16,110 nt of DNA from Candidatus Rifleibacteriota bacterium. GTDB taxonomy: Bacteria > Riflebacteria > Ozemobacteria > Ozemobacterales > Ozemobacteraceae. The notes under the pieces are model-generated. The model ran no database searches. It was not told the origin of the DNA and saw only the letters and a program-made list of their open reading frames with translations. The DNA lies in contig JAFXRA010000148.1 in NCBI GenBank assembly GCA_017526725.1, forward strand, positions 1 to 16,110. Reading direction: 5' to 3'. Shown piece after piece: positions 7,301 through 14,418 of this stretch. The stretch's first letter is position 1. Each line of letters starts with the position of its first letter. The position numbers and the translations under genes are program-made.

Positions 7301-8653
7301 CTAATTTTTTCTCAAAACTCTAGAAACTGTAAAGGCATCAATTTCGCCAATCCTTGGCATTTTTTCCCTTGAAGAGTTATTCATAGCTTTATAAGTATTC
7401 CCATCTTTCAGAATAATACCAACATGAGTGTCTTCGTCTATAACATCATCTCCATCCCAATCATAGGTGCTCCAAAAGATTACATCACCTTCCTGATATG
7501 GCGGAGGAGTAACTTCTGCCCAACCTTTAGCCTTTAGATTATCTCTTAAAACATAGCAGTCTAATGACATTTCGTCTTCGCTGATAGCACCAGCATTATT
7601 AAGAGCTGTAGAAACAACCTGCGCGCAAGCCACACTGCCGCCATTAACTTCCGGACCTCTGAAATCAGTGCTTCCTACCAAAGCTCTTGCCTGAGATACT
7701 ATGTTCTGTTGCAAACTGCCATCATTAGCAGCAACAGCATTATCTGTATTGCTACTGTTGCTATCGGCACTTGAAGGTGAAGAATCGGATTGTGCTGAAG
7801 GTTCTGATTGTGAAATATAATCCATATAAACATATTTGGTTTCACCATTATGTTCAATCAGGAACCAGTCTCCATCTTTTCCGATAACCTTTACTTCATC
7901 TCCATTGTATAATACATCATCAATATTACCCCAAGGACCAGATCTGACATTTAGTGCACTTGCAGTAACATATCCGTCAAAACTCTGATAAACAATATTA
8001 GAATTCTGATTTTCAGAAACATTTTTGCTTAAATCTGTTTGAACTAAATCAATATAATTTTTCGAAACAAAAGCTTCGTTACCGTTAAGTTCTATTTTGT
8101 ACCAGTCTCCCACTTCACCAAGTATGTATATCTGGTCTCCGAGATTAAAATGGGTTAAGACATCTCCTGACGGAGTTCTATGAATATCAATACCGAAACT
8201 GTTAGAAACAAGACCATATTTAGGTTCGGTTTGCCCTTCTTTTTCGGAAGTGCTCACCCAGTTTCCATGTACATAGGCAACTTGCCCGTTATATTTAACT
8301 TTGTACCAATCGCCAAGCTGTCCAATAATTTCTATTTCATCACCATTAGGGTAAACTCCGATAATATCACCCCAAGGGTAAGAACGTATATTCAATGCAC
8401 TAGCGGTTATTTTCCCTTTACTTGGGAATTTAAGACCTTTAGAAGCAGTTTTGGCATCTGATTTAGCAACAGACTGCTTCGTGCCTGATTTTGTTTCTTT
8501 AACCTGAATATCCGTTTTTACTTCGTCTATTTTATTTTTTTTATGATCAATATTAACCTGATCAGATTCATCAAAAGGAGAAAATGCGAATAGAGGAGCA
8601 GCAAATAAAGACATTGATATTATTGCCGCTAACGATAAAGAAGACTTTTTCAT
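7301..8653 (-). CDS. Exported triple-SH3b NlpC/P60-like hydrolase A, 450 aa
   Basis: Paralogue of the hydrolase at 4334-5464 with one more SH3b domain. After a Sec signal (about 1-23) and a Lys/Asp/Ser-rich linker come SH3b domains at about 80-134, 145-202 and 226-280. The third (TASALNVRSGPWGN) resembles the first (TASALNIRSYPWGD) more than the second, so it probably arose by domain duplication; the shorter paralogue has a Ser/Asn linker at this place. The catalytic domain has C343 in VACAQVVSTALNNAG, H410 in DTHVGII, N425/N426 in MNNSS, and the acidic loop DWDGDDVIDED just before the His. ATG 8653 is chosen because GGGGGAATAT lies immediately before it exactly as in the paralogue; an in-frame TTG 12 nt upstream would put this ribosome site inside the gene. 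First gene of operon A. Confidence 0.88.
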   Translation of the reverse strand: MKKSSLSLAAIISMSLFAAPLFAFSPFDESDQVNIDHKKNKIDEVKTDIQVKETKSGTKQSVAKSDAKTASKGLKFPSKGKITASALNIRSYPWGDIIGVYPNGDEIEIIGQLGDWYKVKYNGQVAYVHGNWVSTSEKEGQTEPKYGLVSNSFGIDIHRTPSGDVLTHFNLGDQIYILGEVGDWYKIELNGNEAFVSKNYIDLVQTDLSKNVSENQNSNIVYQSFDGYVTASALNVRSGPWGNIDDVLYNGDEVKVIGKDGDWFLIEHNGETKYVYMDYISQSEPSAQSDSSPSSADSNSSNTDNAVAANDGSLQQNIVSQARALVGSTDFRGPEVNGGSVACAQVVSTALNNAGAISEDEMSLDCYVLRDNLKAKGWAEVTPPPYQEGDVIFWSTYDWDGDDVIDEDTHVGIILKDGNTYKAMNNSSREKMPRIGEIDAFTVSRVLRKN

Positions 8654-8681
8654 ATATTCCCCCAAAATTTTGTTATTTTTA

Positions 8682-8710
8682 ATTATACACCTTTTTTATT
8701 ATAAAGTTTA
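8682..8710 (-). promoter_or_regulatory. Promoter of operon A (TAAACT-N17-TATAAT)
   Basis: TAAACT (complement of 8705-8710), a 17-nt spacer and an exact TATAAT (complement of 8682-8687), 28 nt before the ATG at 8653. The match in layout with the operon B promoter (5490-5518), including the extended TAAACTTT, suggests common regulation of the two units. Confidence 0.6.
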
Positions 8711-8756
8711 TAACTTTTACTATTGAAGAATAAGCTTCATTCCTATCACTTTAATC

Positions 8757-8785
8757 AACTATAAAACCAATAAAAACGACTACAA
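8757..8785. repeat. Imperfect 30-bp direct repeat, right copy
   Basis: This is the counterpart of 2511-2540; CGACTACAA (8777-8785) is identical and the preceding A-rich part agrees at most positions. It lies upstream of the operon A promoter, outside the right end of the duplicated array, and no copy is seen in the 80-nt gap between the two units. Confidence 0.5.
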
Positions 8786-8809
8786 TGTAAACTAATACAA
8801 ATAGAAATA

Positions 8810-8838
8810 TTGATAACCTAATTTTTATTGTGTATATA
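8810..8838 (+). promoter_or_regulatory. Promoter of the cNMP-domain CpaE gene
   Basis: TTGATA (8810-8815), a 17-nt spacer and TATATA (8833-8838), followed by a leader of about 25 nt with GGAG at 8861-8864. The -10 is imperfect. The 216 nt between 8653 and 8870 thus hold two divergent promoters plus one copy of the direct repeat. Confidence 0.45.
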
Positions 8839-8869
8839 TAAAGAGTAACTTCTTCTTTTTGGAGTAATA

Positions 8870-10087
8870 ATGATAAATTTAAAAAAATTTTCTTTTTTCA
8901 GTACATTGCCAACACGTGAATTGGAAAAACTGACGAAGCACTGCCGCTTCCAGCAGTATACTTCCGGTACAACAATTCTTGTAGAAAAAGAAGATATAAA
9001 AGACCTCATTCTCGTAGTTGAAGGCCAACTTTCCGTTTTAAAGAATTACGGTGGAGAAAAGAAAACCTTATTTAATCTTGATCCTGGTGATGTTTACGGC
9101 GAAGTAGAAATACTTAACGGTACAAAAGCGCTTTCTACTGTCATTGGGTATCAGGAATTCCAGCTGATGTTTATTCCCAAGGACTTATATCTGAGATTAA
9201 TAGGTCTTTATCAAGGTTTTGCAAAAGAATCAAGAGACTTATATTCTAGGCGAGCCAATCTATTGTTGGAAGAAACAGAAAATAAAGGCCAGCCTGCAAG
9301 AGTTATAACTTTCTTTAATGTAAAAGGTGGTGCTGGCAAATCGGTTATTTCTGCCAATGTTGCCTGTATGCTTTCAAGATTCTGGAAAAAGCGTGTTGTC
9401 TTAATTGATTTGAATCTGGCTTTTGGTGACCAGGCAATTCTCTTAGGCCTGACATGCGAAAAGAACATTCACAAATTGGCAACAAAAAAATCCTTAAAAC
9501 TGCAGCATATAGAAGAACAGCTTACCCTGCACCAGCCATCCGGCTTAAAAGTTCTTTTACCGCCGCCTGTTCCAGAGATAGCAGAAACAATTAGACCTGA
9601 ATTGGTAGAAAGAATAATCGAACTGCTTAAACCTCATTATGACTTTATTATTATTGATACCCATAATCAGCTCACAGACATGGAATTAAAAATACTAGAC
9701 CTGAGTAATCTGATTATGCTGGTTATGACTATGGAATTAACCTTTATCAAGAACACAAAAGTCCTTCTTGATTTGTTCCAGCGGTTAAAGATACCAAGGG
9801 AAAAAGTAAAAGTAATATTGAACCGTGCATTCAAATCTTTGGGGTTGGAACCAGCCAAGGTAGAAAAATCTCTGCGCTACGCGATAAGCTATTTTATTCC
9901 TTCTGAAGGCGACATTGTTGTTCCTTCGGTAAACAAGGGTACACCTTTTGTTCTTTCAAAAGGCAGTGACGGCTCAGGTATATTAGCATCTTTAAGACAG
10001 ATGTGTGCTAGTATAGCCGGAGAAAATCAAGATACAGGAACATGGAGCATGTTTGCTCTATTCAAAGAAGTATTTGGATTAGGCTGA
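8870..10087 (+). CDS. Cyclic-nucleotide-type domain fused to CpaE/MinD-like ATPase, 405 aa
   Basis: A two-domain regulatory ATPase. Residues about 1-130 form a cNMP-binding-like fold, with FSTLPTRELEKLTKHC and LDPGDVYGEVEILNG (70-84). The Glu of the GE motif is present (E78), but the Arg that normally grips the cyclic phosphate ten residues later is L88, so cNMP binding is doubtful. Residues about 143-385 are a ParA/MinD-superfamily ATPase of the CpaE/TadZ type: deviant Walker A VKGGAGKS (151-158, K152 and K157 both present), A' motif VVLIDLNLAFGDQ (D180) and Walker B DFIIIDTH (D263). The tail MFALFKEVFGLG may be an amphipathic membrane-binding helix as in MinD. CpaE/TadZ proteins position pilus or secretion machinery. 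GGAG lies 5 nt before the ATG. Convergent with the kinase operon. Confidence 0.9.
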   Translation: MINLKKFSFFSTLPTRELEKLTKHCRFQQYTSGTTILVEKEDIKDLILVVEGQLSVLKNYGGEKKTLFNLDPGDVYGEVEILNGTKALSTVIGYQEFQLMFIPKDLYLRLIGLYQGFAKESRDLYSRRANLLLEETENKGQPARVITFFNVKGGAGKSVISANVACMLSRFWKKRVVLIDLNLAFGDQAILLGLTCEKNIHKLATKKSLKLQHIEEQLTLHQPSGLKVLLPPPVPEIAETIRPELVERIIELLKPHYDFIIIDTHNQLTDMELKILDLSNLIMLVMTMELTFIKNTKVLLDLFQRLKIPREKVKVILNRAFKSLGLEPAKVEKSLRYAISYFIPSEGDIVVPSVNKGTPFVLSKGSDGSGILASLRQMCASIAGENQDTGTWSMFALFKEVFGLG

Positions 10088-10109
10088 TAGATTTAAGAAA
10101 GACTGAAGG

Positions 10110-10147
10110 CCCGGCAAATAATTAAACAATTTATTGGCCGGGTTTTT
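10110..10147 (+). terminator. Rho-independent terminator overlapping the PP2C gene end
   Basis: CCCGGC (10110-10115) pairs with GCCGGG (10137-10142), extended by AATAA/TTATT after one mismatch, with a loop at about 10122-10130 and TTTTT at 10143-10147. It ends the + strand ATPase gene. The right arm encodes the last codons and stop of the convergent PP2C gene, so it is under both coding and structural constraint. No T tract follows in the - direction. Confidence 0.85.
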
Positions 10148-11018
10148 CTTTTTCAAGTTTTTCTTTTTCGCTGTCTTCTTCTTCATCTTCATCTATAAAA
10201 AGACCTAAGAATCTATGCAAAAAACCTTGTTTTTTCTTAGCATTCTTTTTATGGACTATTTCACCGCTGAGCTGGCCAGATGATATTTCATCCAAATCAT
10301 TTTCTACAGATGCAATAACAACAGAAACGTTATCTTTACCACCGTGTTCTAGAGCTAATCGAATCAGTTTCTGAACACAATCCTTAGGATTCATATTATC
10401 TCTAAGAACTCCAGCAATCTGAGAAGCAGTAACTTCACCATGAAGCCCATCAGAGCAAAGAATAAATCTATCACCAGATTTCAGCGGGCCAGAAGAAACG
10501 TCAACTTTTATAACATCTTCATGACCAATATATCTTGTAATAGAGTTTTTATAAGGATGAGTGCTCTTTTCTTCTTCGCTTATCAAACCGCGCTGAAACA
10601 ATTCTTCAACATAAGAATGGTCTACAGTAAGCTGCTGAAGCTGATTATCTCTATATCTATAGATTCTGCTATCGCCTACATAACCAATACAATATTCTTT
10701 TTTACGAAATGCCAGCAACACACAGGTGCAACCCATTCCACTGGCTTCAGGTTTTTCTTTCTGAGCTTTTCTAACATTAGTATTAGCGTCAGTAATAGCA
10801 TTATTTACTATACGCGACAAAGCCATCTCTGCATCAGCATTTTCAAAAGCTGCATTTACAGAATCTTTTGCAATCTGAGAAGCAACTTCACCCGCTGCTA
10901 AACCGCCCATGCCATCAGAAACCATACCGAAGGCGTGATTATCAGAGGTCAGAAAAGCATCTTCATTGTGGTCGCGAACTCTTCCAACATTTGTTTCACC
11001 ATAAAATGAATATCTCAT
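10131..11018 (-). CDS. PP2C-family Ser/Thr protein phosphatase (Stp/PrpC type)
   Basis: A metal-dependent phosphatase expected to dephosphorylate Ser/Thr targets of the kinase encoded just upstream. All PPM motifs are present: RDHNED (15-20), VSDGMGGLAAGEVAS (33-47, metal ligand D35), GYVGDSRIYRYR (112-122), LCSDGLHGEV (187-196, D190) and GGKDNVSVVIA (226-236, D229). The catalytic core ends near 240, the usual length for bacterial Stp. It is followed by an extra tail of about 55 residues: a basic stretch with GFLHRFLGLF and then a run of Glu/Asp/Lys (275-292). There is no membrane segment; the basic-amphipathic part might touch the membrane near the kinase. It begins 20 nt after the kinase gene, with AAGGAG and GAGG upstream of its ATG, and is the last gene of the operon. 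Confidence 0.95.
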   Translation of the reverse strand: MRYSFYGETNVGRVRDHNEDAFLTSDNHAFGMVSDGMGGLAAGEVASQIAKDSVNAAFENADAEMALSRIVNNAITDANTNVRKAQKEKPEASGMGCTCVLLAFRKKEYCIGYVGDSRIYRYRDNQLQQLTVDHSYVEELFQRGLISEEEKSTHPYKNSITRYIGHEDVIKVDVSSGPLKSGDRFILCSDGLHGEVTASQIAGVLRDNMNPKDCVQKLIRLALEHGGKDNVSVVIASVENDLDEISSGQLSGEIVHKKNAKKKQGFLHRFLGLFIDEDEEEDSEKEKLEKEKPGQ

Positions 11019-11038
11019 TACCTCATCACTCCTTCCAT

Positions 11039-12886
11039 TTATAGCTTATCCTGCTTTGCTTTTATTTCTGGCTGTTCAGGATACAAAAATAGAGACATAC
11101 TCCAAAACTGTTTCGCCCGTTCTTTTTCACCCTGTTCAGCATAATAATCGCCATATGCATTCAAAACGTTCTTATTGTTTTTGTCAATGATATAAGCATT
11201 GTCTAATTCCAGCTTATATCCGTCTTTATTTCCTTGCGCTTTGTTGATTAAACAAAGGAGACAATGTAAATCTGCTGTATTATCGCCTTTGTTAATTAAT
11301 TCAGTAATCTTGCCTTTAGCTTCATCAAGTTTGTCAAAAGCTTTGCTAGCCTCTATGTAAGCCTTTCCATACCGGATATCATTATCATTAGCAACAAACA
11401 AATCAGTTATATCAGAGTAGATTTTAGAAACTTCTTCCAAGTTTTTCTGATGAGCGGTCTGGTCTTTTTTTGATTTACTGTTAGCAGTTTTAGATAAAGC
11501 CTGAACTTTTCCTTTAAAATCATCCAATGTAGCTTTAAGCTTTGTCTGACCTTCTGGATCTGTCTTTATAAGTTTAACAGATACATTTAAATCACTACCG
11601 GCAACGCCATCGTATAATCTGTTTTCCTCTCCATAGCCGTCATATTTAAAGGAAACCAGATACTGCATCGGTGCCAGACTAAGTTCTAAAGGCGAAGTGC
11701 CTACCATAGCCTTGTTAATATAAATATTTGCACCTGATGGAGAACTTTCTAACTTGAGATGAACATTTGTCATCTTTCCGTAAACATAAAAAATACCGAG
11801 GAAAAATACTGACGCAACAACGATAATCAATACGGTTCTAACAAAGCTTACTAGTGCAACCGGCGGTTTAGAAACAAGCTTACGGGTAGTCATTCCCGTG
11901 TAATTTGTTGTTTCATCGTATTCATCCCGGCTGAAACCTTCATCACCTGATTCGGCATGAAGTGTGCTTAAATCAAGAGATGTAGTTCTCACACCAGTTT
12001 TTCCGCTGTCAGATTCAACAGGAACATCATCAGCATTAGGGTCTAGCAACTTGTCTAGTTCCGCCTTCATCTCATTGCATGATTGGAAACGATGTTCCCG
12101 TTCCTTTTCCATTGCTTTAAGAATTACATTATTTAAACGTCTAGGAACTTCTCCGTTTAATTCTATTGGCGGAATAGGCTTTTCCTGAATATGTTTAAGA
12201 GCAACAGCATTAGCACTGTCAGCAATAAAGGGTAATCTGTCGCAAACAAGCTGATAGAGGGTTACACCTAATGAATAAATATCAGAACGATAATCTAGAT
12301 CTCGTTTACCTAAGGCCTGTTCAGGAGACATGTAGTCTGTAGAACCAAGAGTAAGACCTTCACCGGGTTTGCTGGTATTTTCTGCTGCCTTAGCAATACC
12401 AAAGTCAGTAAGTTTAACATTGCCGTCGGCATCCATCATGAAATTACTGGGTTTTATATCACGATGAACAACACCGTGGTCATGACAAAACTGCAATGCA
12501 GAAAGGGCGCTGTCCATTATTCGAACAATTTCTTCAAGGCTGAAACCATCAGAAGACTTCATTAAATCTTCCAATGATTTACCTTCAAGATATTCCATAA
12601 TGAAATATGGAGGCAGGCCTTCTTCCTGGCATTTTTCCTTAGTGGCAATATCAATTATCTTAACAATATTAGGGTGTTCGCTGACGCTTTCCATGGTACG
12701 AGCTTCATCGAAAAATCTTGAAACAACATCTGGTTCGTCAACCCATTCACCTAGCAAAAGCTTAACTGCTGCCTTTTTTTCAAGCACTGTATGCTGAGCC
12801 AGATAAACAGTTGCAAAACCACCGTCGCCAAGCTTTCGAACAAGGGTGTAGTTCCCCGCTCGTTTCATTGAATAATCTTCAGACAC
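11039..12886 (-). CDS. Membrane Ser/Thr protein kinase with PEGA and helical repeat domains, 615 aa
   Basis: A Hanks-type kinase. The cytoplasmic catalytic domain (about 12-280) has LGDGGFATVY (19-28), K42 in AAVKLL, E62 in the C-helix, VHRDIKPSN (140-148, base D143), DFG (161-163) and SPEQ (187-190). A juxtamembrane linker (285-345) is rich in Thr and acidic residues (for example DETTNYTGMTT), a likely autophosphorylation area for the FHA partner. One transmembrane helix lies at about 345-369. The exported part starts with a PEGA domain (about 376-440, SSPSGANIYIN...GTSPLEL), commonly linked to envelope surfaces, then helical TPR-like repeats (445-615). The start is GTG 12886, preceded by AGGGG at 9 nt; ATG 12868 has no such site. 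It lies 15 nt after the FHA-CpaE gene and 20 nt before the PP2C gene. Its signal is unknown. Confidence 0.95.
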   Translation of the reverse strand: MSEDYSMKRAGNYTLVRKLGDGGFATVYLAQHTVLEKKAAVKLLLGEWVDEPDVVSRFFDEARTMESVSEHPNIVKIIDIATKEKCQEEGLPPYFIMEYLEGKSLEDLMKSSDGFSLEEIVRIMDSALSALQFCHDHGVVHRDIKPSNFMMDADGNVKLTDFGIAKAAENTSKPGEGLTLGSTDYMSPEQALGKRDLDYRSDIYSLGVTLYQLVCDRLPFIADSANAVALKHIQEKPIPPIELNGEVPRRLNNVILKAMEKEREHRFQSCNEMKAELDKLLDPNADDVPVESDSGKTGVRTTSLDLSTLHAESGDEGFSRDEYDETTNYTGMTTRKLVSKPPVALVSFVRTVLIIVVASVFFLGIFYVYGKMTNVHLKLESSPSGANIYINKAMVGTSPLELSLAPMQYLVSFKYDGYGEENRLYDGVAGSDLNVSVKLIKTDPEGQTKLKATLDDFKGKVQALSKTANSKSKKDQTAHQKNLEEVSKIYSDITDLFVANDNDIRYGKAYIEASKAFDKLDEAKGKITELINKGDNTADLHCLLCLINKAQGNKDGYKLELDNAYIIDKNNKNVLNAYGDYYAEQGEKERAKQFWSMSLFLYPEQPEIKAKQDKL

Positions 12887-12901
12887 CGTTAGAAACCCCT
12901 A

Positions 12902-14089
12902 TTACATTCCAAGAAGTGATTTAAGTTTAGCAAAAATACCGCCGTCTTCTTGAACAACCATTTCTTCGCCAATCATGCTTCTTGCAAGATTAGAGATACC
13001 AACACTCAACGGAGAAGATGGCTTTTCTGCAATAAGCATTTCACCGCCATTAGATGTTAATATAGCATCATCAGGAGCATACGGCAGAGTCTGTATTTCC
13101 TTTTTCAAGAAAGCTTTAATTTCTTCTGCTGAAATAGAACCAGTTTGACCAACCTTATTCATAATGAGTTTGAACTTAGAATCCGGGTATTTAAACTGAT
13201 TCATGATTTCAATTACACGTCTAGCTGCTATTAAATGGCCAATTTCAGGCTGCCCAACGAGATAAATCAGGTTGGATAATTCCCATGTATTGATTGTTAT
13301 ATCATCAATAACAGCCTGAAGATCAACAAGAACAAAGTCATAATTAGCTTCAAGGCTCCATAAAATGCTCTTGATATGATTTGGATTAATAAGTTCAGCT
13401 AGTTCTGTTTTCTTTGGAGCAGCCAGATAATCGAAATCATTGCCCTTATGAATAAACTTCTGAATATTTTCAGGAGTAACTTCAGTTTCTCCAATAGCTT
13501 CGATAATAGTCTGACCTGGTTTACCCTTCAAAAATGTGAGTACATCACCGAATCTTAAGTCTAAGTCAACAACAATAACCTTCTTTTCAGCTTTTGTTGC
13601 AAGATAATGAGCAAGATTTACTATTATTGTAGTAATACCTGTGCCGCCTTTAGGGCTGTAGAAAGAAACAATCTGAGAACCTTCTCTGGAGAGAGGTTTC
13701 AAAGTCTGCCAGATATCACCAACAGCAGTATCTACAAATATGAATTCATAGGTATCAAATTTAATAACATCACGATGAGAAAGCAAATAACCTTCGTTTG
13801 GAGGAAGCTGTTCACCATTTGCAAAAGTTCCGTTTGAACTATTAGTATCAGTAAGAATACATCTGCCGTCTTGAAGTTCTACTTTAGCATGATTTCTTGA
13901 AACCATACTGCTTGGCAGCTGCAGAGACTTACCTTCTTCGCGGCCTATTGTAAAAGCTGCACCAGGTGTTAATTCAAAAGTTTTACCAAGAAATGGAGGG
14001 GTATTGCCTACCAGGTATTTCTTTTTAGCTTCTTCAGGAATGACTACTCTTCTGTAGACGGTTTTAGCGCTATTATTTTCTTCGGTCAT
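12902..14089 (-). CDS. FHA domain fused to CpaE/TadZ-like ATPase with degenerate P-loop, 395 aa
   Basis: First gene of the phospho-signalling operon. The FHA domain (about 38-118) keeps its phosphothreonine-reading residues: FTIGR (46-50), SRNH (64-67) and NSSNG (83-87). The ParA/MinD-type domain (about 138-375) has VIVVDLDLRFGD (171-182) and Walker B DFVLVDLQ (251-258). The P-loop reads SPKGGTGITT (145-154): the first, deviant Lys (K147) is there, but the central Lys of GK[ST] is Ile152, encoded by ATT. Weak or absent ATP hydrolysis is therefore likely; atypical Walker A motifs are known in TadZ proteins. The tail GGIFAKLKSLLGM resembles an amphipathic membrane-binding helix. Expected role: docks to the phosphorylated kinase or another phosphoprotein and carries that signal to a polar or envelope machine. 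A GGAGA ribosome site precedes the ATG. Confidence 0.93.
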   Translation of the reverse strand: MTEENNSAKTVYRRVVIPEEAKKKYLVGNTPPFLGKTFELTPGAAFTIGREEGKSLQLPSSMVSRNHAKVELQDGRCILTDTNSSNGTFANGEQLPPNEGYLLSHRDVIKFDTYEFIFVDTAVGDIWQTLKPLSREGSQIVSFYSPKGGTGITTIIVNLAHYLATKAEKKVIVVDLDLRFGDVLTFLKGKPGQTIIEAIGETEVTPENIQKFIHKGNDFDYLAAPKKTELAELINPNHIKSILWSLEANYDFVLVDLQAVIDDITINTWELSNLIYLVGQPEIGHLIAARRVIEIMNQFKYPDSKFKLIMNKVGQTGSISAEEIKAFLKKEIQTLPYAPDDAILTSNGGEMLIAEKPSSPLSVGISNLARSMIGEEMVVQEDGGIFAKLKSLLGM

Positions 14090-14122
14090 TATTTATCTCC
14101 AAGTTAAACTTCAAGTAACAGC

Positions 14123-14150
14123 ATTATAGCACACTTATATGTTAGTGCAA
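14123..14150 (-). promoter_or_regulatory. Extended -10 promoter of the FHA-kinase-phosphatase operon
   Basis: On the - strand TTGCAC (complement of 14145-14150), a 16-nt spacer and TATAAT (complement of 14123-14128), with TGC directly in front, giving the extended -10 TGCTATAAT. The leader to the ATG at 14089 is about 25-30 nt and contains GGAGA. No other promoter was seen within the tightly spaced operon. Confidence 0.7.
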
Positions 14151-14191
14151 GTATTATTTGGGTATACAAAAAAAACATCAGTAATTATAGC

Positions 14192-14219
14192 TAAAAAAAA
14201 GATAGAAAACTGCCGATAG
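14192..14219 (+). promoter_or_regulatory. Possible sigma28-type promoter
   Basis: GCCGATAG (14212-14219) matches the FliA -10 consensus GCCGATAA at seven of eight bases. TAAAAAAA (14192-14199) lies 12 nt upstream where TAAAGTTT with an 11-nt spacer would be expected. The -35 is inside an A tract and so carries little weight. It would drive the small membrane protein gene 34 nt downstream. Confidence 0.3.
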
Positions 14220-14253
14220 AGGGGTGAAGAATTATTACCATAGGAGAAATAAA

Positions 14254-14415
14254 ATGCTAAAGGAACTTTCTACTGCAGTAGTTTTGACTCTTATTTTCTC
14301 TATTGGTGTAGGCGTTTTATTCGTCAGAACACTTATTGAAATGGTTGAACTACTTTTTAACGGGGAACTTGAAACAGAAGAAGACAGAAAAAAAGAAGAG
14401 GGGCTTAGAGCATAA
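14254..14415 (+). CDS. Small single-pass membrane protein, 53 aa
   Basis: An unrecognised small protein with one hydrophobic helix (about 6-25, VVLTLIFSIGVGVLFV) and a strongly charged C-terminal tail of about 20 residues (ELETEEDRKKEEGLRA). ATG 14254 is chosen because AGGAGA (14242-14247) lies 6 nt in front; an upstream in-frame GTG at 14224 has no ribosome site and would add ten non-hydrophobic residues. It is transcribed divergently from the FHA operon and ends 3 nt from the stop of the convergent membrane protein gene. Given its place it might interact with the envelope signalling proteins, but nothing in the sequence proves this. Confidence 0.65.
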   Translation: MLKELSTAVVLTLIFSIGVGVLFVRTLIEMVELLFNGELETEEDRKKEEGLRA

Positions 14416-14418
14416 AGA

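Noticed and set aside
8654..8665. Longer TTG start for the triple-SH3b hydrolase
   Set aside because: The GGGGG ribosome site, identical in the paralogue, would fall inside the gene; ATG 8653 fits both.
8682..8710. Sigma28 promoter for the hydrolase operons because of TAAACTTT
   Set aside because: The expected GCCGATAA is absent at the right spacing (GGTGTATA in operon A, AAGGTATT in operon B), while TATAAT/TATTAT fit a sigma70-like -10.
10131..14089. Fragment of a type VI secretion locus
   Set aside because: Kinase, phosphatase and FHA protein recall T6SS regulation, but no Tss/Hcp/VgrG/ClpV gene is present and the FHA fusion partner is CpaE-like.
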